Positions 18,084-27,118 of a stretch of 64,000 nucleotides of DNA are shown piece after piece. The notes under the pieces are model-generated. The model did no database searches. It was given only the letters and a program-made list of their open reading frames with translations, and had not been told where the DNA came from. The translations under genes were made by a program, and so were the position numbers. This stretch comes from UBA9619 sp964630665 (GTDB lineage Bacteria > Pseudomonadota > Gammaproteobacteria > Arenicellales > UBA868). Positions within the stretch are counted from its first letter, which is position 1. Every line of letters begins with the position of its first letter. The DNA lies in the NCBI GenBank assembly GCA_964630665.1, contig CAZVVN010000004.1, positions 33,602 through 97,601 on the forward strand, read 5' to 3'.

Positions 18084-18169
18084 GTTCACCGAGCGCAGTT
18101 GCATTGAATGACTGAAACTGGCCGAGCCTGGCAGGAAGTCTTTGACTCCTGTTGCAACGCTCCTCGGCC
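18084..18169 (-). promoter_or_regulatory. SAH riboswitch in the ahcY leader
   Basis: Read on the minus strand, this segment has all parts of the SAH riboswitch consensus. P1 is formed by GGCCGAG (18169-18163) and CTCGGCC (18126-18120). Inside it lie GAGCGTTGCAAC and a P2 hairpin CAGGAGTC...GACTTCCTG, followed by CCAGGCTCGG. The pseudoknot partner TGCAACTGCGCTC then follows, ending at 18084. It stops 14 bases before the ahcY ATG, just upstream of the GGAGAA ribosome-binding site. In this family, SAH binding turns on the downstream gene. A TATACT at 18204-18209 (minus) could be the -10 of a dedicated promoter, but no clear -35 is seen. Confidence 0.93.
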
Positions 18170-18284
18170 ACGTCGAGGGAGTGTAGTAAAGCTTACGGTC
18201 TAAAGTATATCCGCTCAGGTTGGGGCGTATTCACACGGAAACGCCCAGATCGTGGGTTCGTTGCTTTGCCGGTCACGACGACAG

Positions 18285-19466
<1,182 letters not shown>

Positions 19467-19698
19467 GGGCCCTCCTTTGGGACTGATCATTCATTGTCGA
19501 AAAATAAACCGCGCGATTTTATCAGACACTTCCGTTCTATGGTCAGCACGTCACCGAATTGGTCGTGGTGTTAGAGGGCAGTTCCGCAACGTGAAGCGTA
19601 CCACCCAACAGCGGACCGTCGAATGGGTTTTTGCCCAACCTCAAATGATGCGCTGATCGGTAAAGCCCAGGTGTCACCAACTGGGTAAAACGATAGGG

Positions 19699-22600
19699 TC
19701 AGCACGTGGAGAGCTCGATGCGCCAGTTGTTGTCATCCAACTTGTGCTCGGCCGAGTGCTGAGCATTACCGCGTTCATCGATCCAGTCCTGCGCCAGAGT
19801 CTCGCTCATGATCCAGTCCCGATACTCAGCAAGGGTTTTCTCGATGCCCGCAGAACCCGAGACGTGCAGTTGGATTCGATCTGAGACTTCAAGTCCCGCC
19901 TGCTTGCGGGCATCCTGAACACTCCGGACAATCTCGCGGGCCAGGCCTTCATCTATCAAGGCAGGTGTGAGCTGGGTGTCCAGCGCCACGAGGAAACCTT
20001 CCGACTCAGAGCTCGAGTAGCCCTGGGCAGAGCCTGTTTCGATCAGCAGATCGTCCGGTTCGAGCACAATGATCTGACCTTCGACAGTCAAGTCGACCGT
20101 TTCACCGCGCGCGCAAGCACCAGCAACTGCGCCAGCGTCCTTTTGTGCCAGTGCCTTCCGGATCGCCGGTACCAGCTTGCCGTAACGTTTGCCGACCCGT
20201 GGTAGATTGGGTTTTAGCCGATAGGACACCAGTGATGCATCCGGCGCGATGAACTCAAGATTCTTGACATTGAGTTCTTCTAGAACCTGATCGAGGTGGT
20301 TTCTTACTGCTTCGGCAGCTTCTTCAGTCGGGACCCGCACCAGCAGTCTGGAAAGTGGCTGGCGAACACGGATTCTACTGCTTTCGCGTGCGGCACGGCC
20401 CAGACCGACTACTTTCTGTACAACACCGAGTGACGCGATCAGTTGTTCATCTTGCCAGAGGGGATCCGCCTGCGGCCAGTCGGTCATATGAATGCTCAAA
20501 GGTGCTTCCGGATCGACGTTTCTGACCAGGTTCTGATAGACCGCCTCGGTCAGGAACGGCATGAACGGCGCCATCAGGCGATTGACTATCTCGAGGCACT
20601 GGTACAGGGTGATGTACGCTGAAAGCTTGTCGTCTTCGGCCTCGCTTTTCCAGAACCGTCGCCGGTTGCGGCGCACGTACCAGTTGCTGAGTTGATCAAC
20701 GAAACTCTCGAGCGCCTCCCCGGCGGCCCGTGCGTCGTACCGCTCCAGCCCCGTGGTCACTGTACCAATGGTGCGGTGAAGCAGGGCGAGCGCCCAGCGG
20801 TCAATCTCTGGTCGCTGATCGGCGGACATTTCTCTGTTGACGTCCAATTTGTCCAGGTTGGCATATAGGGTAAAGAAGGCGTAGGTGTTCCATAAGGTGT
20901 TGATAAAGGAGCTGGCGACGTCAGCGACGATGTCCACAGAAATACGCTTCTGTACTTCGGGTGCCAGGCGGGCCAGGAAATACCACCTTAAGGGGTCGGC
21001 GCCGATGTGATCGAAAACATCATAGGGGTCGACAATGTTGCCCAGCGATTTGGACATTTTCTTGCCGTCCTTGTCTACGATGTGGCTGAGGCACACACAG
21101 TTCCGGTAGGCGATACTGTCGGAGACTAGCGTCGCGATGGCGTGAAGGCTGTAAAACCAGCCACGGGTCTGGTCTATTGCCTCACAGATGTAATCTGCGG
21201 GAAATTGCTGATCGAAGGTCTCCTGGTTTTCGAACGGGTAGTGCCACTGAGCGTACGACATGGCGCCGGAATCGAACCAGCAATCGATAACTTCTGGAAC
21301 GCGATGGTATTCCCGGCCACTGCCTGGGTCTTTGAAGACGATCTCGTCTACGGTGGGTCGGTGCAGGTCCAAGTCGTCGAGGGGACGGCCGCAGAGTGAT
21401 TCTAGTTCTGCCAGGGACCCGACACAGATGAAGTCACCTTCACCGTCTGTCCAGATCGGCAGGGGTGTGCCCCAGAAGCGCTCACGGGAAAGTGCCCAGT
21501 CTATATTGTGCTCGAGCCAGTTCCCGAATCGCCCGTCGCGGATGGATTCCGGTACCCAGTTGATCGTCTTATTCAACTCGACCATTCGATCGCGAACTGC
21601 GGTGGTTCGGATGTACCAGGCGTTCTTTGCGTAGTAGATCAGTGGATCACCGGTTCGCCAGCCGAACGGATAATTGTGCAGGTGGGTCTCGTTCTTGAAC
21701 AGAAGGCCCTTTTCTTGCAGCAGTTCAACGATGATCGGATCAGCATCCTTGAAAAACAGACCGGCGACTGGCGTTACCTCCGGTTTAAAGTAGCCATCCA
21801 GACCTACCCCGTGAACGACCGGTAATTGGTTTCTTTGCCCCAGTTCAAGGTCGTCCACACCATAAGCCGGTGCCACGTGAACTATGCCGGTACCATCGTC
21901 CGTACTGACGAATTCGCCGGCGTGAACCCGACAGATATCGCCTTCAGCCGCTAGATAGTCAAAAAGGCGCTGATAACCGAGCCCCACAAGATCACGGCCT
22001 TTGACTCTACGAACAATCCGGTGGTCACCGTCTCCAAGCACAGCGTGCAGTAGGGCCTCAGCAAGAACCAGTGTCTCGTCCTGCCGGTCCACATACACGT
22101 AATCAATATCTTCCCCGACCGCAAGAGCCAGGTTGGAGGGTAATGTCCAGGGCGTCGTTGTCCAGACGAGAAATGAGGTACGGACATCATCTGCCAGTCG
22201 AAAACGCAGGGTGACAGAAGGGTCTTCGACTTCATGGTAACCCTGGGCTACTTCGTGGGATGACAGGGTCGCCCCGATGCGGGGGTCATAGGGCACCACC
22301 TTGTAATCCTGGTAGATTAACTCTTTGTCCCAGATGATTTTCAGGAGCTGCCACACCGATTCGATGTAATGGTTGTCGAGGGTGTAATAGGCATCGTCCA
22401 GATCGACCCAGAACCCCATGCGTTCAGTCATCTTTTCCCAGTCGGCGATGTAGCGCATAACGGATTCACGGCAACGCCGGGTGAATTCTGCAACCCCGAT
22501 CTGGGCTTCGATCTCTTGTTTATCGAAGATACCGAGTTCTTTTTCGATCTCGTGTTCCACCGGCAGTCCATGCGTATCCCAGCCGCCTTTCCGGGGTGCG

Positions 22601-22836
22601 TGATAACCGCGCATGGTCTTGAAGCGTGGGTAGATGTCCTTGAAGGTTCGCGCCAGGACATGGTGTATTCCAGGGCGGCCGTTGGCTGTCGGCGGGCCTT
22701 CATTGAAGGTGAAAAGTGGCCGTTCCCGACTCTGCGCCAGGGTCAGGTCAAATATCTGGTTTTCTCGCCAAAATTCGAGTATTTCGGCTTCCAGTGCCGG
22801 ACCGTCGTAACGGCTCGAGATGGTTTTGAAACTCAT
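19699..22836 (-). CDS. ileS: isoleucyl-tRNA synthetase, eukaryote-like type 2 with GIHH signature
   Basis: IleRS charges tRNA-Ile. This 1045-residue protein is of the long type 2 class: EGPPTANG followed by RPGIHHVLART, GWDTHGLPVEHEIEKELG, SSHEVAQGYHEVEDPSV, WTTTPWTLPSN, an editing domain, and KMSKS in GKKMSKSLGN. The first class I signature reads G-I-H-H at residues 56-59 where H-x-G-H is usual. Start ATG 22836 gives the normal N-terminus and has GAGG upstream; the frame runs on to a TTG at 22917, but that codon lies in the T-box antiterminator. The usual gammaproteobacterial neighbours ribF and lspA are absent. Expression is probably set by the T-box leader upstream. Confidence 0.96.
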   Translation of the reverse strand: MSFKTISSRYDGPALEAEILEFWRENQIFDLTLAQSRERPLFTFNEGPPTANGRPGIHHVLARTFKDIYPRFKTMRGYHAPRKGGWDTHGLPVEHEIEKELGIFDKQEIEAQIGVAEFTRRCRESVMRYIADWEKMTERMGFWVDLDDAYYTLDNHYIESVWQLLKIIWDKELIYQDYKVVPYDPRIGATLSSHEVAQGYHEVEDPSVTLRFRLADDVRTSFLVWTTTPWTLPSNLALAVGEDIDYVYVDRQDETLVLAEALLHAVLGDGDHRIVRRVKGRDLVGLGYQRLFDYLAAEGDICRVHAGEFVSTDDGTGIVHVAPAYGVDDLELGQRNQLPVVHGVGLDGYFKPEVTPVAGLFFKDADPIIVELLQEKGLLFKNETHLHNYPFGWRTGDPLIYYAKNAWYIRTTAVRDRMVELNKTINWVPESIRDGRFGNWLEHNIDWALSRERFWGTPLPIWTDGEGDFICVGSLAELESLCGRPLDDLDLHRPTVDEIVFKDPGSGREYHRVPEVIDCWFDSGAMSYAQWHYPFENQETFDQQFPADYICEAIDQTRGWFYSLHAIATLVSDSIAYRNCVCLSHIVDKDGKKMSKSLGNIVDPYDVFDHIGADPLRWYFLARLAPEVQKRISVDIVADVASSFINTLWNTYAFFTLYANLDKLDVNREMSADQRPEIDRWALALLHRTIGTVTTGLERYDARAAGEALESFVDQLSNWYVRRNRRRFWKSEAEDDKLSAYITLYQCLEIVNRLMAPFMPFLTEAVYQNLVRNVDPEAPLSIHMTDWPQADPLWQDEQLIASLGVVQKVVGLGRAARESSRIRVRQPLSRLLVRVPTEEAAEAVRNHLDQVLEELNVKNLEFIAPDASLVSYRLKPNLPRVGKRYGKLVPAIRKALAQKDAGAVAGACARGETVDLTVEGQIIVLEPDDLLIETGSAQGYSSSESEGFLVALDTQLTPALIDEGLAREIVRSVQDARKQAGLEVSDRIQLHVSGSAGIEKTLAEYRDWIMSETLAQDWIDERGNAQHSAEHKLDDNNWRIELSTC

Positions 22837-22859
22837 CTTTGCAACCTCAACAGCAATAA

Positions 22860-23163
22860 CCCCACGGATGCCATAAGAACTGACTTCCGGGGCGATTCGA
22901 ATCTGTCGGGGTATCAAGATTCGCGCGCGGTACCACCCGGCTTTACCACTTTAGTAGCGGCCTTGGGGACAGCGGTGGCTGCCCGTGACCCGATTTCGGG
23001 GGTCAGCCGGCTGAGTCTACTGGATCTTGATCGATCTTTGGGTCAGCGGCTCGGGGGTGATTTTCGGCGGATCCCGGCCAGGGATTTCAGCATCCCCTGG
23101 GTCTCTGGTGCGCGAGATGACTCGCCTACTCGTCCCCGTCATTGCCTTTGCTGCCGAAGTGAC
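22860..23163 (-). promoter_or_regulatory. T-box leader (tRNA-Ile responsive) upstream of ileS
   Basis: Minus strand, 5' to 3'. Stem I: GGGG (23137-23134) pairs with CCCC (23057-23054), and GGCG (23126-23123) with CGCC (23069-23066). Between them lies the specifier loop, with ACGAGTA on one side (the AGUA loop-E motif) and GAAAATCA on the other, placing the codon ATC at 23061-23059. Above it are ATCTCG/CGGGAT and a terminal CCAGGG hairpin. A stem III-like hairpin follows (GGCTG...CAGCC). The T-box GGGTGGTACCGCG is at 22938-22926. The antiterminator forms from CCGGG (22940-22936), a 7-base TGGTACC bulge, GCG/CGC, CGAATC/GATTCG and CCCGG. Its 3' strand CCCCGG (22892-22887) can instead pair with GGGG at 22863-22860, the expected competing hairpin. 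No strong U run follows, so it is open whether control is by termination or translation. Confidence 0.93.
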
Positions 23164-23380
23164 TGTCCTGGGACAGGGCGGCAGAATGTCGCGCAAATCT
23201 AACCGTGCCGGATCGAAATGGCAAACGGTGCCAAACTGCGTGTCTGTGACAACGGCGCCTTCAATCGGATCGTCCTGTTAAGAGTCAACTCTGGCCTGAC
23301 CCAAACAGGGGTAGCGCAGTATCATCGATCCGGGCAGTAGACAGATAGGCTCAGCAACTGACCACAGGGAAGGTCACAGA

Positions 23381-24322
23381 ATGTCCAATGCAGTCGTCGG
23401 AATCGTTGTACCGATCTTTGGCGTGATCATCGTCGGCTATACAGCGGGCCGTTTCCGTCTGCTGGATCGCAACGCGATACACGGACTCTCTCTTTACGTC
23501 TTTAATCTGGCTATCCCGATTCTGTTGTTTCGGGTCCTGGCGACCACTGAGTTACCAGAGGCCTTCCCATGGCGTTATCTGGTGGGCTATTACGCCTGTG
23601 CACTAGCATTTTTTGGGGTTTCCCTGAGACTTGCACGGCTTCTATTTGGTTACGGGCGGGGCGAGGCTGGGGTTTTTGCTTTCGGTTGCAGCTACGGGAG
23701 TTTCATACCGCTAGGCATCCCACTGGTTTTGGCCACCTTTGGCCAACAGGCAGCTGTTCCCCTGTTTATACTGGTTGCCACTCAGGCGCCGGTCATGTTT
23801 CCGATGATGACCGCGGTCCAGGAGTCTGTTGATACTGCAGGCAAAAGCGGGCTCAGTTGTCTGTGGGCAATGCTCAAGGGTATCACCGCCAACCAGTATC
23901 TTGCCGGTATCGCGCTTGGTGTGTTGGTTAATCTGATGGGCGTCCCATTGCCCTTGCCCATCCTGGATGTTCTGCAGTTCATCTCGCAATCGGCGGCGCC
24001 GTGCGCGTTATTTGCGCTTGGGGCTGCCCTTAGCCAATATCGGATAGCCGGTGCTATATCCGCATCGATCACCATCTCCATATTGAAGACACTGGTTTTC
24101 CCGGCTGTCGTCTGGCTGGTAACGGATCGGTTGCTGGATTTGGACCCGTTGTGGCAAGCAGTGCTGGTTTTGTTGGCTGCTCTACCGGTGGGGATCAACA
24201 CGTATCTGTTTGCGGAACAATACCGTACCGCCGTACCGTTGGCTGCAGCATCGACGGTGCTCAGCACAGGACTTTCCATAATCACGATCTCGATCATCCT
24301 CGCGCTGATCGAGCTACCGTGA
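23381..24322 (+). CDS. AEC family transporter (auxin efflux carrier-like)
   Basis: A 313-residue polytopic membrane protein with about ten hydrophobic segments in the two halves typical of the AEC family. The N-terminal VGIVVPIFGVIIVGY and the ALPVGINTYLFAEQY segment near the C-terminus are recognisable. Substrates of bacterial members are mostly unknown; some carry organic acids such as malate. Start ATG 23381 follows a GGGAAGG Shine-Dalgarno. It is divergent from ileS and convergent with the HDAC-like gene, so it seems to be transcribed alone. Confidence 0.88.
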   Translation: MSNAVVGIVVPIFGVIIVGYTAGRFRLLDRNAIHGLSLYVFNLAIPILLFRVLATTELPEAFPWRYLVGYYACALAFFGVSLRLARLLFGYGRGEAGVFAFGCSYGSFIPLGIPLVLATFGQQAAVPLFILVATQAPVMFPMMTAVQESVDTAGKSGLSCLWAMLKGITANQYLAGIALGVLVNLMGVPLPLPILDVLQFISQSAAPCALFALGAALSQYRIAGAISASITISILKTLVFPAVVWLVTDRLLDLDPLWQAVLVLLAALPVGINTYLFAEQYRTAVPLAAASTVLSTGLSIITISIILALIELP

Positions 24323-24337
24323 ACGGTCCTTTGAGGT

Positions 24338-25306
24338 CTAGCCCGGGATTTTGGGCTCTGACAACGCTATCCCAGCCATGGCCTGAAGATGGACACTGAT
24401 ACTGCTGGCGAGGGCATCGAGGTCGTAACCGCCTTCGAGCACAGAGATCAGGCGCCCCCCAGCGTGCTTGTCTGCTGCTTCGAGCATGCGTTCGGTCATC
24501 CAGGAATAGAACTCTGTAGAGAGGCTGATTGCCCCGAGCGGGTCAGCATGGTGTGCGTCGAAACCGGCTGAGATCAGGATAGCGTCGGGTCCGTAGCTGT
24601 CTATTGCTGGCAGAATTTGGTCAATGAACGCTTGTTCATAAGCGCCATTGCCGCTGCCTGCAGGCATAGGGCAATTTAGGGTCGTACCGGTGCCTGAGCC
24701 TTTGCCTGTCTCGGAATAAGCCCCAGTTCCCGGGTAGTGCGGGTACTGGTGAAGGCTGGCATAAAAGACCGAGGGATCTTCCTCAAAAGTGTGTTGGGTG
24801 CCGTTACCGTGGTGTACATCCCAGTCAAGAATCACGATTTTATCAAGACCATGTCTGGCCTGCAGGTAACGTGCGGCGATTCCAATGTTGTTGAACAGGC
24901 AAAACCCGAGCGCGGTATCTTTCTCGGCATGGTGGCCGGGCGGCCGAACCAGGGCAAAGCCGTTGTCAGATTTGCCATCTATGACCTCGTCTACCAAAGC
25001 AAGAACTCCGCCCACTGCAAGCCGCGCGATATCAAACGACTGCTGGCTGACGGCGACATCGGGGCTGTCCAGATAAGGTTGCCCTTGTTCGCAAGCTTGC
25101 CTCGCGCGTTCAAGAAGCTCAGCGGCGTGTACAGTCCGAAGCCATTGGGTTTCGCAGAGTCTGGTCGACACAGGCCGCAGCCGTTCAAACCAGTCCTGCT
25201 TGCGCAATTGGGTGAGTGTGTTGGTCAGCCGAGTCGCTCTTTCCGGGTGACCAGGCCCCGTGTCGTGCTCGGCAAATCGTTCGTCACTTAGAAAGGCAGT
25301 CGTCAT
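24338..25306 (-). CDS. histone deacetylase family protein
   Basis: A 322-residue member of the arginase/deacetylase fold that includes acetylpolyamine amidohydrolase, AcuC and HDACs. Zinc and catalytic residues are visible: the His pair in RPPGHHAEKD, DWDVHHGNGTQ, SAGFDAHHADPLG, and the Tyr in LEGGYDLDAL. It is probably a deacetylase acting on acetylated lysines or polyamines; the substrate cannot be told from the sequence. It is predicted to be cytoplasmic. The gene overlaps nothing, ends 15 bases from the end of the AEC gene, and is transcribed away from the EEP gene. Confidence 0.92.
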   Translation of the reverse strand: MTTAFLSDERFAEHDTGPGHPERATRLTNTLTQLRKQDWFERLRPVSTRLCETQWLRTVHAAELLERARQACEQGQPYLDSPDVAVSQQSFDIARLAVGGVLALVDEVIDGKSDNGFALVRPPGHHAEKDTALGFCLFNNIGIAARYLQARHGLDKIVILDWDVHHGNGTQHTFEEDPSVFYASLHQYPHYPGTGAYSETGKGSGTGTTLNCPMPAGSGNGAYEQAFIDQILPAIDSYGPDAILISAGFDAHHADPLGAISLSTEFYSWMTERMLEAADKHAGGRLISVLEGGYDLDALASSISVHLQAMAGIALSEPKIPG

Positions 25307-25510
25307 TCAGGCAGGTTTCCGCGGCTGAACAGCATTAGAATCACGGCTCATTATCATCGATCAAGGCGCGATCCTGCCACAAGCTATGATGCCCGGGTTT
25401 CCTAAGCACTTTCCGACCAACAAAGACCGGAGCAGGCCCTACCGGCCTCCCAGGCAAAGCAGTTCTCGTTGCCTGCCGGGGTACCAGCTGAAAGGATTCC
25501 AGGCTCAAAG

Positions 25511-26317
25511 GTGACTGGGCTGCAGATCATCGCCGCAACGGCTGGCGTTGTGGCCGTTTATCTTTTGCTGTTCCGTTACTGGCCGTTCCGGGCGAATTGT
25601 GGAAAGGGAATACAGGGGAATACGCCGCAGGCCGGCTGCCGGGCCGACAGTTTTACCGTGGGGACCTACAATATTCATCGATCCCGTGGTACCGACGGTA
25701 AGCGGGATCTTCACCGGATCGCCGACGTGATCGAGGGCTGTGACATGATCGGCTTGCAGGAGGTAGAAGGTTCAACGCTGCGCGGGTTTCGGAACCAGGC
25801 TGATCTGCTCGCGGAACGACTGGGCCTTGGTGTTCATTTTTCCCCCACCCGGCGGCGTTGTCTATTACCCAACCGGGGCAACGCGTTCCTGACCCGGTTG
25901 CCGATCGAACACTGGTCAAGCGAACCCCTGACTCCCAGCCGTAGCAAGCGTTATCGAAACCTGACCCTATACGCTGTTAGGGTCAATGGTGAATTAGTCC
26001 ATGTGATCAATACCCACCTGTCGGAAGCCACTGTTGTTCTGGAACCGCTGCAGCGGGTGCTGGAGCTATTCAGGCAGTTTGATCGGGCGATTCTGCTCGG
26101 TGACTTCAATACGATGCCAGATCATCCGTCTCTGGTACACCTCACCCGTACCCACGCCCAGGATGCCACGGCGTTAAGTTCTGAGCAGTCCGACCGAATC
26201 GACTGGATCCTGGTCCGGGGACTGCGAATTGATTCGGCGTGGTCCGAGCCCAAAGGCCCGTCAGACCACCCATTCTATGCCGCCCGGCTCAGCCTCAAGT
26301 CAGATCAGCCAGGTTGA
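25511..26317 (+). CDS. endonuclease/exonuclease/phosphatase family protein with N-terminal membrane anchor
   Basis: A protein of about 268 residues with one N-terminal hydrophobic segment (ATAGVVAVYLLLF) followed by an EEP domain: GTYNIHRSRG, GLQEVEG, INTHLSE, LLGDFNTMPD and SDHPFYAA, which supply the metal and catalytic residues. It is probably a phosphodiesterase or phosphatase facing the periplasm. I start it at GTG 25511, directly before the hydrophobic segment; a TTG at 25469 would add 14 residues and neither has a strong ribosome-binding site. A basic loop RRRCLLPNRGNAF replaces the usual spacing between two core strands. It converges with the kinase gene, 12 bases away. Confidence 0.85.
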   Translation: MTGLQIIAATAGVVAVYLLLFRYWPFRANCGKGIQGNTPQAGCRADSFTVGTYNIHRSRGTDGKRDLHRIADVIEGCDMIGLQEVEGSTLRGFRNQADLLAERLGLGVHFSPTRRRCLLPNRGNAFLTRLPIEHWSSEPLTPSRSKRYRNLTLYAVRVNGELVHVINTHLSEATVVLEPLQRVLELFRQFDRAILLGDFNTMPDHPSLVHLTRTHAQDATALSSEQSDRIDWILVRGLRIDSAWSEPKGPSDHPFYAARLSLKSDQPG

Positions 26318-26329
26318 CAGATACGCTGA

Positions 26330-27094
26330 TCACGCGGAAAAATTTTCGGCTGCCAGCAGTCTTCTTGCAATATCCAGTAACTGCGGCGAATTCTGCCAGT
26401 TTTGCAGGAACCGGCGGACATCGTTGTTGAGAGCGTTGTGGTAAGACTTGACGGTCCTGTGTTGGTACGTCGCATCAAGATCGATCAGTACAGGGCGTTC
26501 CCAACGCAGCAGAATATTGCTGGCTTTCAGGTCACCGTGAGTAATACGATGTTCTCTGAGTATTTTCAAGGTGTCAACGATCCGACCCATGATTGCCTGA
26601 GCTTGTGACAGATCGACGCCTGGCGTGAGATATTCCTGACAAGTAGGGCCTTCAATGAATTCCGAGACGAACCAGGACCTGGCCTTCAGCGGGCCCGCAG
26701 TTTCCTGTATCCAGGCAACCGCCGGTGCCGTTGAGATGCCAAGACCAGGCAACAGATGGGCAAAGTGCCAGCAGTTCTGGGCCCGGGCCCGCCGTACAGA
26801 TCGTCGAACATAGTGCCAGAGATTCTTGGTGTTATACCGCTTGACGATAAATTTCTTCCCATCGCAGGAAATCATTCCGACAGTAGTGGTGTTGTCGCTT
26901 TTCACGATCTGACAGACCGGATCGTTTAGTACAGCGTCCAGGTTCTCAAGGGTCTGGCGCATCAGCGGCGAGTCATCACGGGTGTGATGATGTATACGTA
27001 GATGGCCTGAGGAAAATTGGTTCACAGCATCGGACAGTTGAGCATAGTCCTTGGGTGGAACCCCAGGTTGTGTTTCCATCGGCTGATCGTACAT
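26330..27094 (-). CDS. lipopolysaccharide core kinase-like protein (InaA/WaaP superfamily)
   Basis: A 254-residue protein-kinase-like enzyme. The N-lobe Lys is in KKFIVKRYN, and the catalytic loop HGDLKASNILL is followed by VLIDLD, the metal-binding Asp of the kinase fold. RSVRRARAQNCWHFAHLL before the hinge is typical of LPS kinases. It probably phosphorylates a sugar of the LPS inner core at the cytoplasmic face of the inner membrane. It lies 24 bases downstream of the WaaG-WaaP fusion, as the extra kinase genes follow waaP in Pseudomonas. The exact target is not deducible. Confidence 0.85.
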   Translation of the reverse strand: MYDQPMETQPGVPPKDYAQLSDAVNQFSSGHLRIHHHTRDDSPLMRQTLENLDAVLNDPVCQIVKSDNTTTVGMISCDGKKFIVKRYNTKNLWHYVRRSVRRARAQNCWHFAHLLPGLGISTAPAVAWIQETAGPLKARSWFVSEFIEGPTCQEYLTPGVDLSQAQAIMGRIVDTLKILREHRITHGDLKASNILLRWERPVLIDLDATYQHRTVKSYHNALNNDVRRFLQNWQNSPQLLDIARRLLAAENFSA

Positions 27095-27118
27095 CCTGGG
27101 TTGAAATACCCGGCTAGG

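Noticed and set aside
19491..19698. SAM riboswitch upstream of metK
   Set aside because: No conserved SAM riboswitch core was found in the leader; only an ordinary -10-like TGATAAAAT is visible.
22837..22917. 27-residue N-terminal extension of ileS starting at TTG 22917
   Set aside because: The codons fall in the 3' half of the T-box antiterminator; ATG 22836 has a ribosome-binding site and the family N-terminus.
22369..23202. 277-residue open frame on the + strand over the start of ileS and the T-box
   Set aside because: Antisense to ileS and to a structured leader; no family resemblance and no ribosome-binding site.
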